The position numbers were made by a program, and so were the translations under genes. Below the pieces are notes generated by a model. It was given only the letters and a program-made list of their open reading frames with translations, did not search any database and was not told the origin of the DNA. Positions 35,187-44,370 of a stretch of DNA of 64,000 nucleotides are shown one piece after another. Origin of the DNA: Cyanobium sp. T1B-Tous (GTDB taxonomy: Bacteria > Cyanobacteriota > Cyanobacteriia > PCC-6307 > Cyanobiaceae). Position 1 is the first letter of the stretch; the number at the start of each line of letters is the position of its first letter. The stretch lies in NCBI RefSeq assembly GCF_024345475.1, contig NZ_JAGQBE010000004.1, positions 1-64,000 of the forward strand. The letters run 5' to 3'.

Positions 35187-36931
35187 AATCCACGATTTAC
35201 CGTCGATTGGCTCGTTATGGCCGGCGTCACCTTTGGCCAGCATTTTCTTTCGCCCTCTTCTTCAATTTCCTGTATGGCGCCTCCACGGGATTTGTTCCCC
35301 TGGTGATCCGCTATTTGTTCGACGATATTTTGCCTTCGAGTGATCGCAGCAGGCTTTATCTGGCCCCAATTGTTATTTTGTCGGTTATTCTTTTGCGGGC
35401 TGTTTCTCAATACCTGGGAGCTTTTCTCACCGAGTCTGTTGGTCAGTCCATCACCGCTGATCTTCGTCACGATCTTGCTGAGCGGATTCTGGATCTGCCC
35501 CAGGCCTACGTGGATCGCAATCCTTCTACTGTCTTGGTCTCACGGGTGCTCACGGATGTCAACCTGGTCAAAACTGGGATCGTGGATGGATTTTCCTCGC
35601 TTTTTAAAGACAGCCTCACCTTGGTGGTGTTGGTTGGCGTGGCCTTTTACCAGGATTGGTTGCTCTCCATCATTGCCTTCATCCTGTTTCCTCTGGCGAT
35701 TTATCCCGTACTGAATTCCTCCAAGAAGGTACGCCGCCACTCCAGTAAGGGGCAGCTGAGCTTGGCTCGGTTGGCTTCCTTTTTGCAGGAGTCGGTCGTC
35801 GGTTTGCGGGTGGTGAAAATCTTTGGGATGCAGTCCTATGAGTTGGCCCGTTTTGAGGAGGAAAACCAGTCAGTGCTGCGGGCGGCGCTGAAGACCACCA
35901 GGGCCAAGCTGGCCAATCAGCCGTTGATTGAAGTTCTGGGGGCGATTGGTTTTAGTGCGGTGTTGGTGTATGGCGGTGAAAATGTCATTGCTGGTACCAG
36001 AACAACGGGTAACTTTTTTGCCTTCTTGACATCCCTCTACCTTTGTTACGCCCCATTCAAAGGGATTGCTCGCTCTAATTCAACCCTGCAGCAGGGGGTG
36101 TCGGCTGCTCAAGATTTGTTTGGCATTCTTGATACCCAGGCCGATCCTCCTGAGCCCGCCTCGCCCCGCGAACTCACCTCCATCTCCCGCGGCATCAAGG
36201 CCAGTCAGGTTTGTTTCGCCTATGAGGAAGAGCGGGTCATCGACAACCTGGATTTGGACTTGCCCATGGGCTGCACCATTGCCCTGGTGGGGGCTAGCGG
36301 TGGGGGCAAGAGCACAATCATTGATCTGTTCTGCCGTTTTTATGACCCCACCTCAGGGGTCATCACCATCGACGGGGTCGATCTCCGGGACGTGTCCCTG
36401 GGGTCGTTGCGTGCCCTGATCTCGGTGGTTGACCAGAACACGTTTCTGTTCAACGACACCGTGTCTGGAAACATTGCCTATGGGCTGGCCACCGCGAGCG
36501 CGGAGCAGATTGAGCAGGCGGCCCGGGCCGCCAATGCCCATGACTTCATCAGCCAGTTGCCCGATGGTTACGCCACGGTGATTGGCGAAAACGGCACCAT
36601 GCTGTCCGGCGGGCAGCGCCAGAGAATTGCCATTGCCCGGGCCCTGATCAAGAACGCCCCGCTGCTCTTCCTCGATGAGGCCACCTCGGCGCTGGATTCG
36701 GCGTCCGAACAGGTGGTGCAGGAGGCGCTGGATCGGCTGATGGCGAACCGCACCACCTTGGTGGTGGCCCACCGACTCTCCACCGTGGTGAACGCCGATC
36801 GGATCTGCGTCATCGACGCCGGACGACTGGTCGAGTCGGGAACCCACGCCGAGCTGCTCGCTCGCGGTGGCCGTTATGCCCACCTATTTTCGACTCAATT
36901 CGCCAGCGCTGACGCGGGATCTCCTGGATGA
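35183..36931 (+). CDS. MsbA-like ABC transporter, fused permease/ATPase
   Basis: The 582-residue half-transporter has an N-terminal membrane domain (about residues 1-310, with helices near FSFALFFNFLYGASTGFVPLV and LYLAPIVILSVILLRAV) and a C-terminal ATPase. The ATPase shows Walker A LVGASGGGKSTIIDLF, the Q-loop SVVDQNTFLFNDTV, signature LSGGQRQRIAIARAL and Walker B LLFLDEATSALDS. It closes the lipid A run with ATGA overlaps on both sides (lpxB before, carotenoid oxygenase after). Flipping of Kdo-lipid A is the likely function by position; other lipids or peptides cannot be excluded. Its first half is relatively AT-rich. Confidence 0.88.
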   Translation: MKSTIYRRLARYGRRHLWPAFSFALFFNFLYGASTGFVPLVIRYLFDDILPSSDRSRLYLAPIVILSVILLRAVSQYLGAFLTESVGQSITADLRHDLAERILDLPQAYVDRNPSTVLVSRVLTDVNLVKTGIVDGFSSLFKDSLTLVVLVGVAFYQDWLLSIIAFILFPLAIYPVLNSSKKVRRHSSKGQLSLARLASFLQESVVGLRVVKIFGMQSYELARFEEENQSVLRAALKTTRAKLANQPLIEVLGAIGFSAVLVYGGENVIAGTRTTGNFFAFLTSLYLCYAPFKGIARSNSTLQQGVSAAQDLFGILDTQADPPEPASPRELTSISRGIKASQVCFAYEEERVIDNLDLDLPMGCTIALVGASGGGKSTIIDLFCRFYDPTSGVITIDGVDLRDVSLGSLRALISVVDQNTFLFNDTVSGNIAYGLATASAEQIEQAARAANAHDFISQLPDGYATVIGENGTMLSGGQRQRIAIARALIKNAPLLFLDEATSALDSASEQVVQEALDRLMANRTTLVVAHRLSTVVNADRICVIDAGRLVESGTHAELLARGGRYAHLFSTQFASADAGSPG

Positions 36932-38430
36932 CCATCACCGCCGCCGCTGAGCAATCGGGCCTCGATCCCACCTACGACCGCCACGACTGGTCCAGTGCCT
37001 TTTGCAATGTGGAGGTAGAGCTCGATGGCGCCCCGCTGAGCGTGGTGCGTGGCACCATCCCCGAGGAGCTCAAGGGCACCCTGTACCGCAACGGCCCTGG
37101 TCGGCTGGAGCGCGGCGGCCAATGGGTGCATCACCCGTTCGATGGCGACGGCATGATCGCGGCCCTGCGCTTTGAAGGCGGCAAGGCCACCCTTCGCAAC
37201 CGTTTCGTGCGCACCGAGGGCTGGTTGGCTGAGGAGCAGGCGGGCCAGATCCTGTATCGCGGTGTTTTTGGGACCCAGAAGCCCGGCGGCCCCTTGTCCA
37301 ATGCCTTGGATCTGCGGCTCAAGAACATTGCCAACACCCATGTGGTGCGGCTGGGCGATCAGCTGCTGGCCCTGTGGGAAGCGGCTGAGCCCCATGCGCT
37401 CGACCCCGAAACCCTGGAGACCAGGGGCATCACCCTGTTGGATGGGGTCCTGCGCAAGGGTGACGCGTTCAGTGCCCATCCCCGCTTTGACCCAGGTCAC
37501 CACGGTGCGCCGCGGATGGTCACCTTTGGCGTCAAGGCCGGTCCGCGCAGCACGGTGCGGTTGATGGAGTTTGCCGTGGAGGACGACCCGGCCGCTGGTG
37601 TCAAAGCGGGCCAGTTGCTCAGTGACCGCCGCGACAGCTTCAACGGCTTTGCCTTCCTGCACGACTTCGCCATCACCCCCAACTGGGCGCTGTTTCTGCA
37701 GAACGCGATCGCGTTCAATCCGCTGCCCTACGTCACCGGTCAGAAGGGCGCTGCCCAGTGCCTGCAGTCCAAGCCCGGCGGTCAGGCCAAGTTCTGGTTG
37801 ATCCCCCGCGAGAGCGGGGCCTTTGCCGGCCAGCCGCCGCGCATCCTCGATGCACCCGACGGCTTTGTGTTCCACCACCTCAACGCCTGGGAAGACGAGG
37901 GAGCTGTGGTGGTGGAGAGCATCTACTACAGCGATTTCCCCTCGATCGGGCCTGATCAGGATTTTCGTGCCATCGACTTCGAGCTGCTGCCCGAGGGGTT
38001 GCTCGAGCAGTGCCGCATTGATCTGGGTGCCGGCACGGTCAGCACCACGCGGCTGAGCGAGCGCTGTTGCGAATTCGCCATGGTGAACCCCGAACGGGAA
38101 GGGCTGCCTTCCCGCTATGCCTGGATGGCGGTGGCCGAGCGCGAAACCGGTAACGATCCCCTACAGGCGATCAAGAAGCTCGACCTCCAGAGTGGTGAAC
38201 GGCGCGTCTGGAGCGCTGCACCGCGGGGCTTTGTCAGTGAGCCAGTGATGGTGCCACGGCCTGGGTCCCAAGCGGAAGACGACGGCTGGGTGCTGGTGTT
38301 GGTCTGGAATGGAGCCCGCGGCGCCACCGATTTGGTGATCCTGCAGGCGGGGGATCTGAGCGAGCAGGCGGTGCTGGAGCTCCCCTTGGCGATTCCCTAC
38401 GGCTTGCATGGCAGCTGGGCCCAGGCCTGA
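36928..38430 (+). CDS. carotenoid cleavage oxygenase (RPE65/CCD family)
   Basis: This iron-dependent enzyme is predicted to cleave carotenoids or apocarotenoids. The 500-residue protein has TLYRNGPGRLERGG and HHPFDGDGMIAALRF near residues 50-80. Candidate iron-ligand histidines lie in HPRFDPGHHGAPRM, FAFLHDFAITPNW, VFHHLNAWEDEGAVVVE and the C-terminal YGLHGSW, giving the expected four. The ATG overlaps the ABC transporter stop as ATGA, so it is translationally linked to a lipid A operon, an unusual pairing. The substrate cannot be told from sequence. Confidence 0.9.
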   Translation: MTITAAAEQSGLDPTYDRHDWSSAFCNVEVELDGAPLSVVRGTIPEELKGTLYRNGPGRLERGGQWVHHPFDGDGMIAALRFEGGKATLRNRFVRTEGWLAEEQAGQILYRGVFGTQKPGGPLSNALDLRLKNIANTHVVRLGDQLLALWEAAEPHALDPETLETRGITLLDGVLRKGDAFSAHPRFDPGHHGAPRMVTFGVKAGPRSTVRLMEFAVEDDPAAGVKAGQLLSDRRDSFNGFAFLHDFAITPNWALFLQNAIAFNPLPYVTGQKGAAQCLQSKPGGQAKFWLIPRESGAFAGQPPRILDAPDGFVFHHLNAWEDEGAVVVESIYYSDFPSIGPDQDFRAIDFELLPEGLLEQCRIDLGAGTVSTTRLSERCCEFAMVNPEREGLPSRYAWMAVAERETGNDPLQAIKKLDLQSGERRVWSAAPRGFVSEPVMVPRPGSQAEDDGWVLVLVWNGARGATDLVILQAGDLSEQAVLELPLAIPYGLHGSWAQA

Positions 38431-38463
38431 AGGCCGGCCCATCCGCCAGCGTGGCCATGCCGA

Positions 38464-39075
38464 TCAGCGCTCCAACAGCTGGAGCAGGGCCGGCGCGAGC
38501 AGGGCGAAAGCCCTGCCCCGGTGGCCGATCTGGGCCTTCAGCGCTCCGTCCATTTCCGCAAAGGTGAGGCCGACCTCCGGCACCAGGAACACCGGGTCGT
38601 AGCCGAATCCTCCCGTGCCCCGTGGCGTCTCCAGGATCAGGCCTGAGCAGCGCCCCTCCACCTCGAGCTGGATGTGGCCGCTGGGGTCGGCCAGGGCCAG
38701 GGCGGCGGCGAAATGGGCCTGGCGGTTGGGGGTGCCCGCGGTGGCTTGGGCTTGCCCCAGCTCCTGCAGCAGCCGGGTGATCCTGGAGCTGTCGCTGTCG
38801 GCGTAGCGCGCTGAATGCACGCCGGGTGCACCCCCCAGGGCATCCACGCTCAGGCCCGAATCGTCGGCGAGGGCCCATTCGCCGGTGGCTTGGGCAACGG
38901 CGATGGCCTTGAGGCGGGCATTTTTGGCAAAGGTGGTTCCGGTTTCCTCCACCTCCAGCCCTTCGGGCTGGGGCTGGATCGCCAGGCCCAGGTTGGCCAG
39001 CAGGGCGCTGAATTCGCGCACCTTGCCGGCGTTACCACTGGCGATCACCAGTTTGGTGAGGGGTGAGGGGGCCAT
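38464..39075 (-). CDS. rdgB: XTP/dITP diphosphatase
   Basis: The enzyme removes non-canonical purine nucleotides from the pool. The 203-residue protein begins MAPSPLTKLVIASGNAGKVR and contains ETGTTFAKNARLKA, ALADDSGLSVDALGGAPGVHSARYA and RGTGGFGYDPVFLV, all hallmark segments of the HAM1 family. ATG 39075 places the ASGNAGKVREF motif near residue 12. It starts 19 bp after the phosphohexomutase stop on the same strand. Confidence 0.94.
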   Translation of the reverse strand: MAPSPLTKLVIASGNAGKVREFSALLANLGLAIQPQPEGLEVEETGTTFAKNARLKAIAVAQATGEWALADDSGLSVDALGGAPGVHSARYADSDSSRITRLLQELGQAQATAGTPNRQAHFAAALALADPSGHIQLEVEGRCSGLILETPRGTGGFGYDPVFLVPEVGLTFAEMDGALKAQIGHRGRAFALLAPALLQLLER

Positions 39076-39094
39076 GGCATCGGCAGGCACGGCG

Positions 39095-40564
39095 TCAGCT
39101 CCCCTCCGCCAGGGCGCGCGCCCAGCCCAGCACCTCTTGCACCCGGGCCTCACTGGGGGCTTCGCAGTAGAGCCGCAGCAGCGGTTCGGTGCCGGAAAAG
39201 CGCAGCATCAACCAGTGGCTCGGGCCAAGACGCAGCTTCACCCCGTCGGTGGTGATCACGTCCAGCACGGGGCTGCCGGCCACCTCGCGCGGTGGGGTGG
39301 CGGCCAACGTTGCCTCCAGCCGCCGGCGGGACTCCATGTCGGGCAGACGCAGGTCGAGCCGGTCGTAGGCGGCGGCGCCCCCGCAGCGCTGCTGCAGGGC
39401 ATCGATCCGCTCGCCCAGGGGCACGCCTCCCTCCACCAGCGCCTCGATCAGCAGCAGGGCCGCGAAGGGCGCATCGCGCTCGGGCAGGTGCATGCCGAAT
39501 CCCACCCCGCCCGACTCCTCACCGCCCACCAGCACCTCACCCTGCAGCATTTCGGCGGCGATGTATTTGAACCCCACGGGCTTTTCCACCACCGTGCGAC
39601 CCAGTCCCTCGGCCACCAACTGCATCAGGTCGGAGCCGCTGACGGTTTTGATCACGCAGCCCGGGAGCTGGCGGGCCCGGGCCAGGTGGTCGATGAACAG
39701 GGGCATCAGCAGCTGGGTGCTGCAGAAGCGGCCGCGTTCATCCACCGCGGCGATGCGGTCCCCGTCGCCGTCGAACACGATCCCCACCGCTGGTCGGCCA
39801 GCGGCCGTGCTGGCCCGTACCGCGGTGATCAGGTCGACCAGGTAGGGGGCGAGGGGTTCGGGTGGATTGCCCCCAAACAAGGGATCGCGGTTCGCCCGGA
39901 TTTCGCGGATGGCGCCGCTGGCGGTGGCCCGTTCGCCCAGCAGGGCCGGCAGCACCCCAGCCGCCGAGCCATGCATCGGGTCGACGATCACGGTGAGCCC
40001 CAGGCGCTCGAGTCCCTCCGCCAGGGCGGCGGTGTTCACCTTGGCCTGGAGCCCGCTCACGTACGCGTCCAGGGCCGCCAGGCGGGGCGGTTGCCCTCCA
40101 ATGGGCACGCTGATGCCGCCGGCGGCCAGCCGGGTTTCAACGCGGCGGGTGAAGTCCCCTTCCACCGAGCCGCCGAAGGGGCCCTTGATTTTTAGACCCA
40201 GCCATTCGGGCGGGTTGTGGCTGGCGGTGATCACCAGGGCGCCGAGGGCTTGGCGTTGCACCACCGCCCAGCTGGAGGCAGGGGTGGGGGTGGGGGTGTC
40301 GCTGAGCAGGGGTTCGAGGCCACAGCCCCGCACGGCGCTGCAGATCGCTTCAGCCAGTTCGGGGGCCAGGAAGCGGCGGTCGTAGCCGATCACCACCTCC
40401 TTGCTGGCCAGGCCCTCGGGGGCGGAGTGGGCCAGTTCCTGGGCGGCGGCGGCTGCCACCGGCAACAGGCGTTCCATGGTGATGTCGACGCCGAGGATGC
40501 CGCGCCAGCCATCGGTGCCAAAGGCGATCGGACTGGCCTCCAGGGGCAGGGGGGCTGAGGCCAT
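39095..40564 (-). CDS. phosphoglucomutase/phosphomannomutase family protein
   Basis: The 489-residue alpha-D-phosphohexomutase has an N-terminal FGTDGWRGILG, the active-site serine loop VITASHNPPEWLGLKIKGP, metal-binding VFDGDGDRIAAVD, sugar-binding GGEESGGVGFG, and phosphate-binding RFSGTEPLLRLYCEA. It could supply glucose-1-phosphate for UDP-glucose, and so for ugd and galE, or mannose-1-phosphate; the loop GGEESGG does not settle which. It is transcribed ahead of rdgB. Confidence 0.9.
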   Translation of the reverse strand: MASAPLPLEASPIAFGTDGWRGILGVDITMERLLPVAAAAAQELAHSAPEGLASKEVVIGYDRRFLAPELAEAICSAVRGCGLEPLLSDTPTPTPASSWAVVQRQALGALVITASHNPPEWLGLKIKGPFGGSVEGDFTRRVETRLAAGGISVPIGGQPPRLAALDAYVSGLQAKVNTAALAEGLERLGLTVIVDPMHGSAAGVLPALLGERATASGAIREIRANRDPLFGGNPPEPLAPYLVDLITAVRASTAAGRPAVGIVFDGDGDRIAAVDERGRFCSTQLLMPLFIDHLARARQLPGCVIKTVSGSDLMQLVAEGLGRTVVEKPVGFKYIAAEMLQGEVLVGGEESGGVGFGMHLPERDAPFAALLLIEALVEGGVPLGERIDALQQRCGGAAAYDRLDLRLPDMESRRRLEATLAATPPREVAGSPVLDVITTDGVKLRLGPSHWLMLRFSGTEPLLRLYCEAPSEARVQEVLGWARALAEGS

Positions 40565-40637
40565 GGGGGCGGGAACGCCGAGCTGGGTTGATTCTGCTGT
40601 GCCGCTGGCGCTCCAGCCCTAGCGTTTGCACTGGTGG

Positions 40638-42140
40638 ATGCCCTCCTTGACGCCACTCCCACGAACGCCACTGCCCCAGCCGCCAGCTCCCCTGACCGAT
40701 CGGCTGCTGCGCAGCTGGCTGCGCTGCCGGCGCCGCGCCTGGCTCGATCGATTTGGGGTGCCGGAGGAGCGTCAGTGGAATGCCCACCGCGCCCTGGCCC
40801 TCAACGACCAGCTGCGCAGTTTTCAGACCCTGCTGCCCAAGAGGCCTGGCCACGGTGAGGCCGCCTGCGCCGCTGGGGCACCCGGCGTGGTGGGGTTGCG
40901 GCTGCGGGGGACGGCCCCCCCGGCGCTGGGGGTTCCCCTGGAAGCCCATCCCGCCCTGTTGGAACGCATCGCGGGGCAGAGCCGCTGGGGCGCGTTCGCC
41001 TACCGGCCCGTGCTGGCCCGGCAGGGTCGGCGACTGACGCGGGAGGCGCGGTTGGTGCTGGGGCTGTGGGGGCGTTTGCTCGCCGACCACCAGCAAGCCC
41101 CGGTGCCCCATGGGCTGGTGGTGGCCGGGGAGGGCCGGGCTTTGCAGCGGGAGCGGCTCGCCCTCGGCGGCGGGCTCCAGCACCAGCTCGATGACAGCCT
41201 GCTGCGCCTGGCCGGCGATCTCGACCAATCCACCCCTCCGCCCCTGGTGAGTGACCGCAAGAAATGCACGCTGTGCAGCTGGCGCGGCCTTTGCGACCGG
41301 GAGGCCGTGGGGGTGGGGCACCTCAGCGAGGTGAGTGGCATTGGCGGCAAGCGCCGCGAGATGTTGCTGGAGCTGGGAGTCACCAGCCTGGCGGCCCTGG
41401 CGGCCCGGGAGCCCGAGCAGCTGGCCGAGGAGCTCGCCGTCTATGGCGAGCAGCATCGGGAGATCGCCGCTGAGCTGGTGGCCCAGGCCCGGGTCCAGGC
41501 CAGCGGCGTGCCCCAGCGGCTGGGGGACGAGCCGGTGCTGCCGGAGCTCGAGACAGCGCCGGGAGTGCTGCTGTACGACATCGAATCCGATCCCGATGCC
41601 CGCGACGACTTTCTGCACGGGTTCCTGGTGCTGGAGCGGGAGCCCGGGGGGGGCTGGAACCTGGACTCGGCGCGGTATCAGCCGTTGCTGGCCCTCCAGG
41701 AGCATGGAGAACCACGCCTTTGGCAGCGGTTGCAGCGCCTGCTGGACCGCTATCCGGGCTGGCCGGTGCTGCACTACGGCGAAACCGAGGTGATTGGTTT
41801 GGTGCGCCTGGCCCAACGCCAGGGTGCCAGTGAGGCCGAGGTGCAGCGGTTGCGCGGGCGGATGCTGGATGTGCACGCCCGGCTACGGCGCCACTGGCGT
41901 TTGCCGGTGAGCAGCTACGGCCTCAAGGCGGTGGCGGCCTGGTTGGGCTTTGCCTGGAGCCAGAAGGGGGTGGATGGGGCCCGCTGCCTGCTCTGGTGGC
42001 GGCAGTGGCGGCAGTGGCATCGCGCCGGTGGGGCCCGGGGGCGGGCCAGCCGCCACCAGCTGCAGCGCATCTTTCTCTACAACCGCGACGACAGCCTCGC
42101 CACCGGGGCCGTGGTGCGCTGGCTCTTGGCCCAGCCCTGA
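40638..42140 (+). CDS. TM0106-type RecB-like putative nuclease
   Basis: The 500-residue protein begins with a RecB-like half (WLRCRRRAWLDRFG, later EARLVLGLWGRLLADHQQ). A cysteine cluster KKCTLCSWRGLCDRE, a helix-hairpin-helix segment LSEVSGIGGKRREMLLELG, and an RNase H-fold exonuclease half beginning GVLLYDIESDPDARDD then follow. Late motifs include YNRDDSLATGAVVRWLL. This order matches the TM0106 family. The pattern of cysteines resembles the iron-sulfur staple of Cas4/AddB nucleases, but only three or four are present. A TTG 12 bp upstream is an alternative start. Function in DNA repair or turnover is inferred. Confidence 0.85.
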   Translation: MPSLTPLPRTPLPQPPAPLTDRLLRSWLRCRRRAWLDRFGVPEERQWNAHRALALNDQLRSFQTLLPKRPGHGEAACAAGAPGVVGLRLRGTAPPALGVPLEAHPALLERIAGQSRWGAFAYRPVLARQGRRLTREARLVLGLWGRLLADHQQAPVPHGLVVAGEGRALQRERLALGGGLQHQLDDSLLRLAGDLDQSTPPPLVSDRKKCTLCSWRGLCDREAVGVGHLSEVSGIGGKRREMLLELGVTSLAALAAREPEQLAEELAVYGEQHREIAAELVAQARVQASGVPQRLGDEPVLPELETAPGVLLYDIESDPDARDDFLHGFLVLEREPGGGWNLDSARYQPLLALQEHGEPRLWQRLQRLLDRYPGWPVLHYGETEVIGLVRLAQRQGASEAEVQRLRGRMLDVHARLRRHWRLPVSSYGLKAVAAWLGFAWSQKGVDGARCLLWWRQWRQWHRAGGARGRASRHQLQRIFLYNRDDSLATGAVVRWLLAQP

Positions 42141-42158
42141 TTCGTCAGGTTGAAGGCT

Positions 42159-43118
42159 TTAGGGCTGACGGCCCGCTCCAACCGGCGGATCCACAAAGGT
42201 TGGCGGCCGTGACAGCTGCAGGCTGGGTGCCTGGGGCCCGTTGCCGGCCTCGAGCTCAGTCCATTCTAGGGCCTGGCGGCGCACCAGGGCCAGGCCGATC
42301 CAGAGGCCATCGCCGAGGTGCAGGGCTGAGGTGATCTGGCCGGCCCGTCGGCTGCTGTCGTCCCCTTCCCCTGGGCTGAACAGGGCGCTGGGGGGGGCAC
42401 TGGCGGGGCTGTCGCCGGCCGGTGATTGCCAGTGCCAGCGCCGCAGCTGTCGTTTCACTCCGTCGTAGGTGGCCAGTTTCGCCAGGGTTTCCTGGCCCAC
42501 GTAGCACCCTTTGCTCAGGCTCACCCGATCGGCCAGGCCCACTTCAAAGGGGTTGGTGTCTTCGTTGATTTCGCCTGGGGCGGCTGGGGTGCCCTGTTGG
42601 ATCCGCCAACGCTCCTGCTCCTGGGGGGAGAGGGGAGGGCGATCGGCCAGCCAGAGGGGCAGTGCCGCATCAGGTCGCAGCACCAACCGCGACCCCAGCA
42701 GCCAGCCGCTGCCATTCTCCAGGGCCAGCCAGCCGCCCTCGGGGCTCTCGGGCAGGCTTCCGGTGGCGTCTCCAAGGGGAGCAACCAGCTGGGCTGGCAC
42801 CACGGGGCCCAGCCGCACCTGATCGGCGGGGAACAGCACCCGATCGAGGGCCTGCCAGATGCCCGCTGCCTCGCCACTGGTGAGCAGCAGCCAGGCGCCG
42901 TCGTCATCCACCAGCACCTCCGCGAGGGCCCTGAGGCGGCCTGTGGCGCTGATGCAGCAGGTGGGAATCCAGCTGCCCGGGGGCTGGGTTTCGATCGCGG
43001 CACTGGTCTGGCCGTGCAGGAACCGGCGGGTGTCAGGGCCGTCGAGTCGGATCAGGCTGGCGTCTTGCTGACGGCGGCGGGGCCCGTCGGGTTGCCAGTC
43101 CCAAGGGGTGGCCGTCAT
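42159..43118 (-). CDS. ygfZ: folate-binding protein YgfZ
   Basis: YgfZ helps maintain iron-sulfur enzymes through a tetrahydrofolate-dependent step. The 319-residue GcvT-like protein contains the family signature [20 protein letters not shown] near residue 203, preceded by [15 protein letters not shown], and [16 protein letters not shown] at the N-terminus. The ATG overlaps the pyrE stop as ATGA (43115-43118), so the two are co-translated. Confidence 0.93.
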   Translation of the reverse strand: MTATPWDWQPDGPRRRQQDASLIRLDGPDTRRFLHGQTSAAIETQPPGSWIPTCCISATGRLRALAEVLVDDDGAWLLLTSGEAAGIWQALDRVLFPADQVRLGPVVPAQLVAPLGDATGSLPESPEGGWLALENGSGWLLGSRLVLRPDAALPLWLADRPPLSPQEQERWRIQQGTPAAPGEINEDTNPFEVGLADRVSLSKGCYVGQETLAKLATYDGVKRQLRRWHWQSPAGDSPASAPPSALFSPGEGDDSSRRAGQITSALHLGDGLWIGLALVRRQALEWTELEAGNGPQAPSLQLSRPPTFVDPPVGAGRQP

Positions 43119-43723
43119 GGGGTGGCCAGCTGGGCGGCCGCGGCGGCCACCTCGTCCAGCAGAAACAGGCTGCGCAGGTCCAGCCCCGCTGCCGTCATGG
43201 CCTCGAGGCCCCCTTCCTGGCGATCCACGATCGTCACCACCCGCTGCACCTGATACCCCGCTTCCCGCAGCTGGTGCACGGCCTTCAGTGACGACCCGCC
43301 GGTGGTGACCACGTCCTCGAGCACGGTGATGGTGCTCCCGGGCTCCGGCAGCGGACCTTCCAGCCAGGCGCCGGTGCCATGGCCCTTGGCTTCCTTGCGC
43401 ACGATCAGGGCGTCGAGCTCCCGTCCCGCCAAGGCGGCCCGCATCGCCACGGCGCTCACCAGGGGGTCGGCTCCGAGGGTGAGGCCGGCGACGGCGATGG
43501 CTTCAGGCTCCACCTGCTCCAGCATCAAGGCCCCCAGCAGGGCCAAGCCCGTGCCGCTGAGGCTCACGGGCTTGCAGTTGACGTAGTGGTGGCTGGTGCG
43601 CCCGGAGGCCAGGGTGAACGTGCCGTGGCGGTAGGCCCGGGTGGCGAGCAGCGGTAGCAGGGCCACCCTCAGCTCGGCAGAGGTGGCGGTGGGGGAGGTG
43701 GCAGCTGGAGAAACGGTCGACAA
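43115..43723 (-). CDS. pyrE: orotate phosphoribosyltransferase
   Basis: PyrE attaches orotate to PRPP in pyrimidine synthesis. The protein contains [53 protein letters not shown] and the PRPP-binding [16 protein letters not shown]. No ATG lies close to the expected N-terminus. TTG 43723 gives 202 residues and fits the family length, while another TTG at 43735 or a more distant ATG are alternatives. The gene diverges from a secreted-protein gene and overlaps ygfZ at its end. Confidence 0.9.
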   Translation of the reverse strand: MSTVSPAATSPTATSAELRVALLPLLATRAYRHGTFTLASGRTSHHYVNCKPVSLSGTGLALLGALMLEQVEPEAIAVAGLTLGADPLVSAVAMRAALAGRELDALIVRKEAKGHGTGAWLEGPLPEPGSTITVLEDVVTTGGSSLKAVHQLREAGYQVQRVVTIVDRQEGGLEAMTAAGLDLRSLFLLDEVAAAAAQLATP

Positions 43724-43798
43724 GATCTGGTGCAATTGCGATTGGTTGACTAGTTTGCGTCCAACGTGACATGTCCAGCTGTAGGGCGGACTGGATCC

Positions 43799-44359
43799 AT
43801 GGCGATTGCCAACCCCTTCACCGTTTCGACCAGTGCTGTTGGTCACCGCTTGGCACTGGGCGTGGCCTGTGCGGCGATCGGCGGCCTACTGGCGGCTCCA
43901 GCCTCGGCAGGCCCTGTGGTCTGCACCACAACCCTGGAAGCCCCAGTCGCCAACGGTCAGACGGCGGCCACCGGGCCTGTGGAAGTGACGCGCTGTGGCG
44001 CTGTGCAGACGTCCTCCCAACTGATGGAGCAGCGCTTCTTCAGTTACACAGCCCCCTTCGCCCGGGGCGTCAGCCTGACCAACCAAGTCACTGACCTGCT
44101 TGGAATCGCCATGGGTGGTGGCGATGGCACCAAGGTCATGGGCTTTGGCTTCCCTGAGCAGACGATCATCTGGGATGGCACCGCCGTCGAGAACACCTAC
44201 CAGGTGTTGCTGGAGAAGCAGAGTGATCCGATGCCCTGGCGCACGGCTGATGTAACCAATGGCTACTCCGGCAGCCTGGGTTCGGCCGGGGTGTCCCAGC
44301 AGAGCGCTTGGCAGGATGGCGGGGCCAGCTATGGGGCGCCGGTTCGAGGCCTCTGGTAG
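43799..44359 (+). CDS. secreted protein of unknown function
   Basis: The 186-residue protein has a clear signal peptide: [20 protein letters not shown], then a hydrophobic core and an ASA-G cleavage site around residue 37/38. The mature part begins [12 protein letters not shown] and has two cysteines within about 25 residues (PVVCTTT and VTRCGAV), which could form a disulfide after export. The C-terminal third is glycine-, serine- and alanine-rich. I do not recognise a domain. Similar short exported proteins are common in marine picocyanobacteria. It lies immediately before a tRNA gene. Confidence 0.75.
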   Translation: MAIANPFTVSTSAVGHRLALGVACAAIGGLLAAPASAGPVVCTTTLEAPVANGQTAATGPVEVTRCGAVQTSSQLMEQRFFSYTAPFARGVSLTNQVTDLLGIAMGGGDGTKVMGFGFPEQTIIWDGTAVENTYQVLLEKQSDPMPWRTADVTNGYSGSLGSAGVSQQSAWQDGGASYGAPVRGLW

Positions 44360-44370
44360 GCCTAGCCCCC

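Noticed and set aside
35183-36931. Peptide or bacteriocin exporter instead of a lipid flippase
   Set aside because: No peptidase C39 domain or precursor peptide gene is present, and the gene overlaps lpxB; the alternative is kept only as a caveat.
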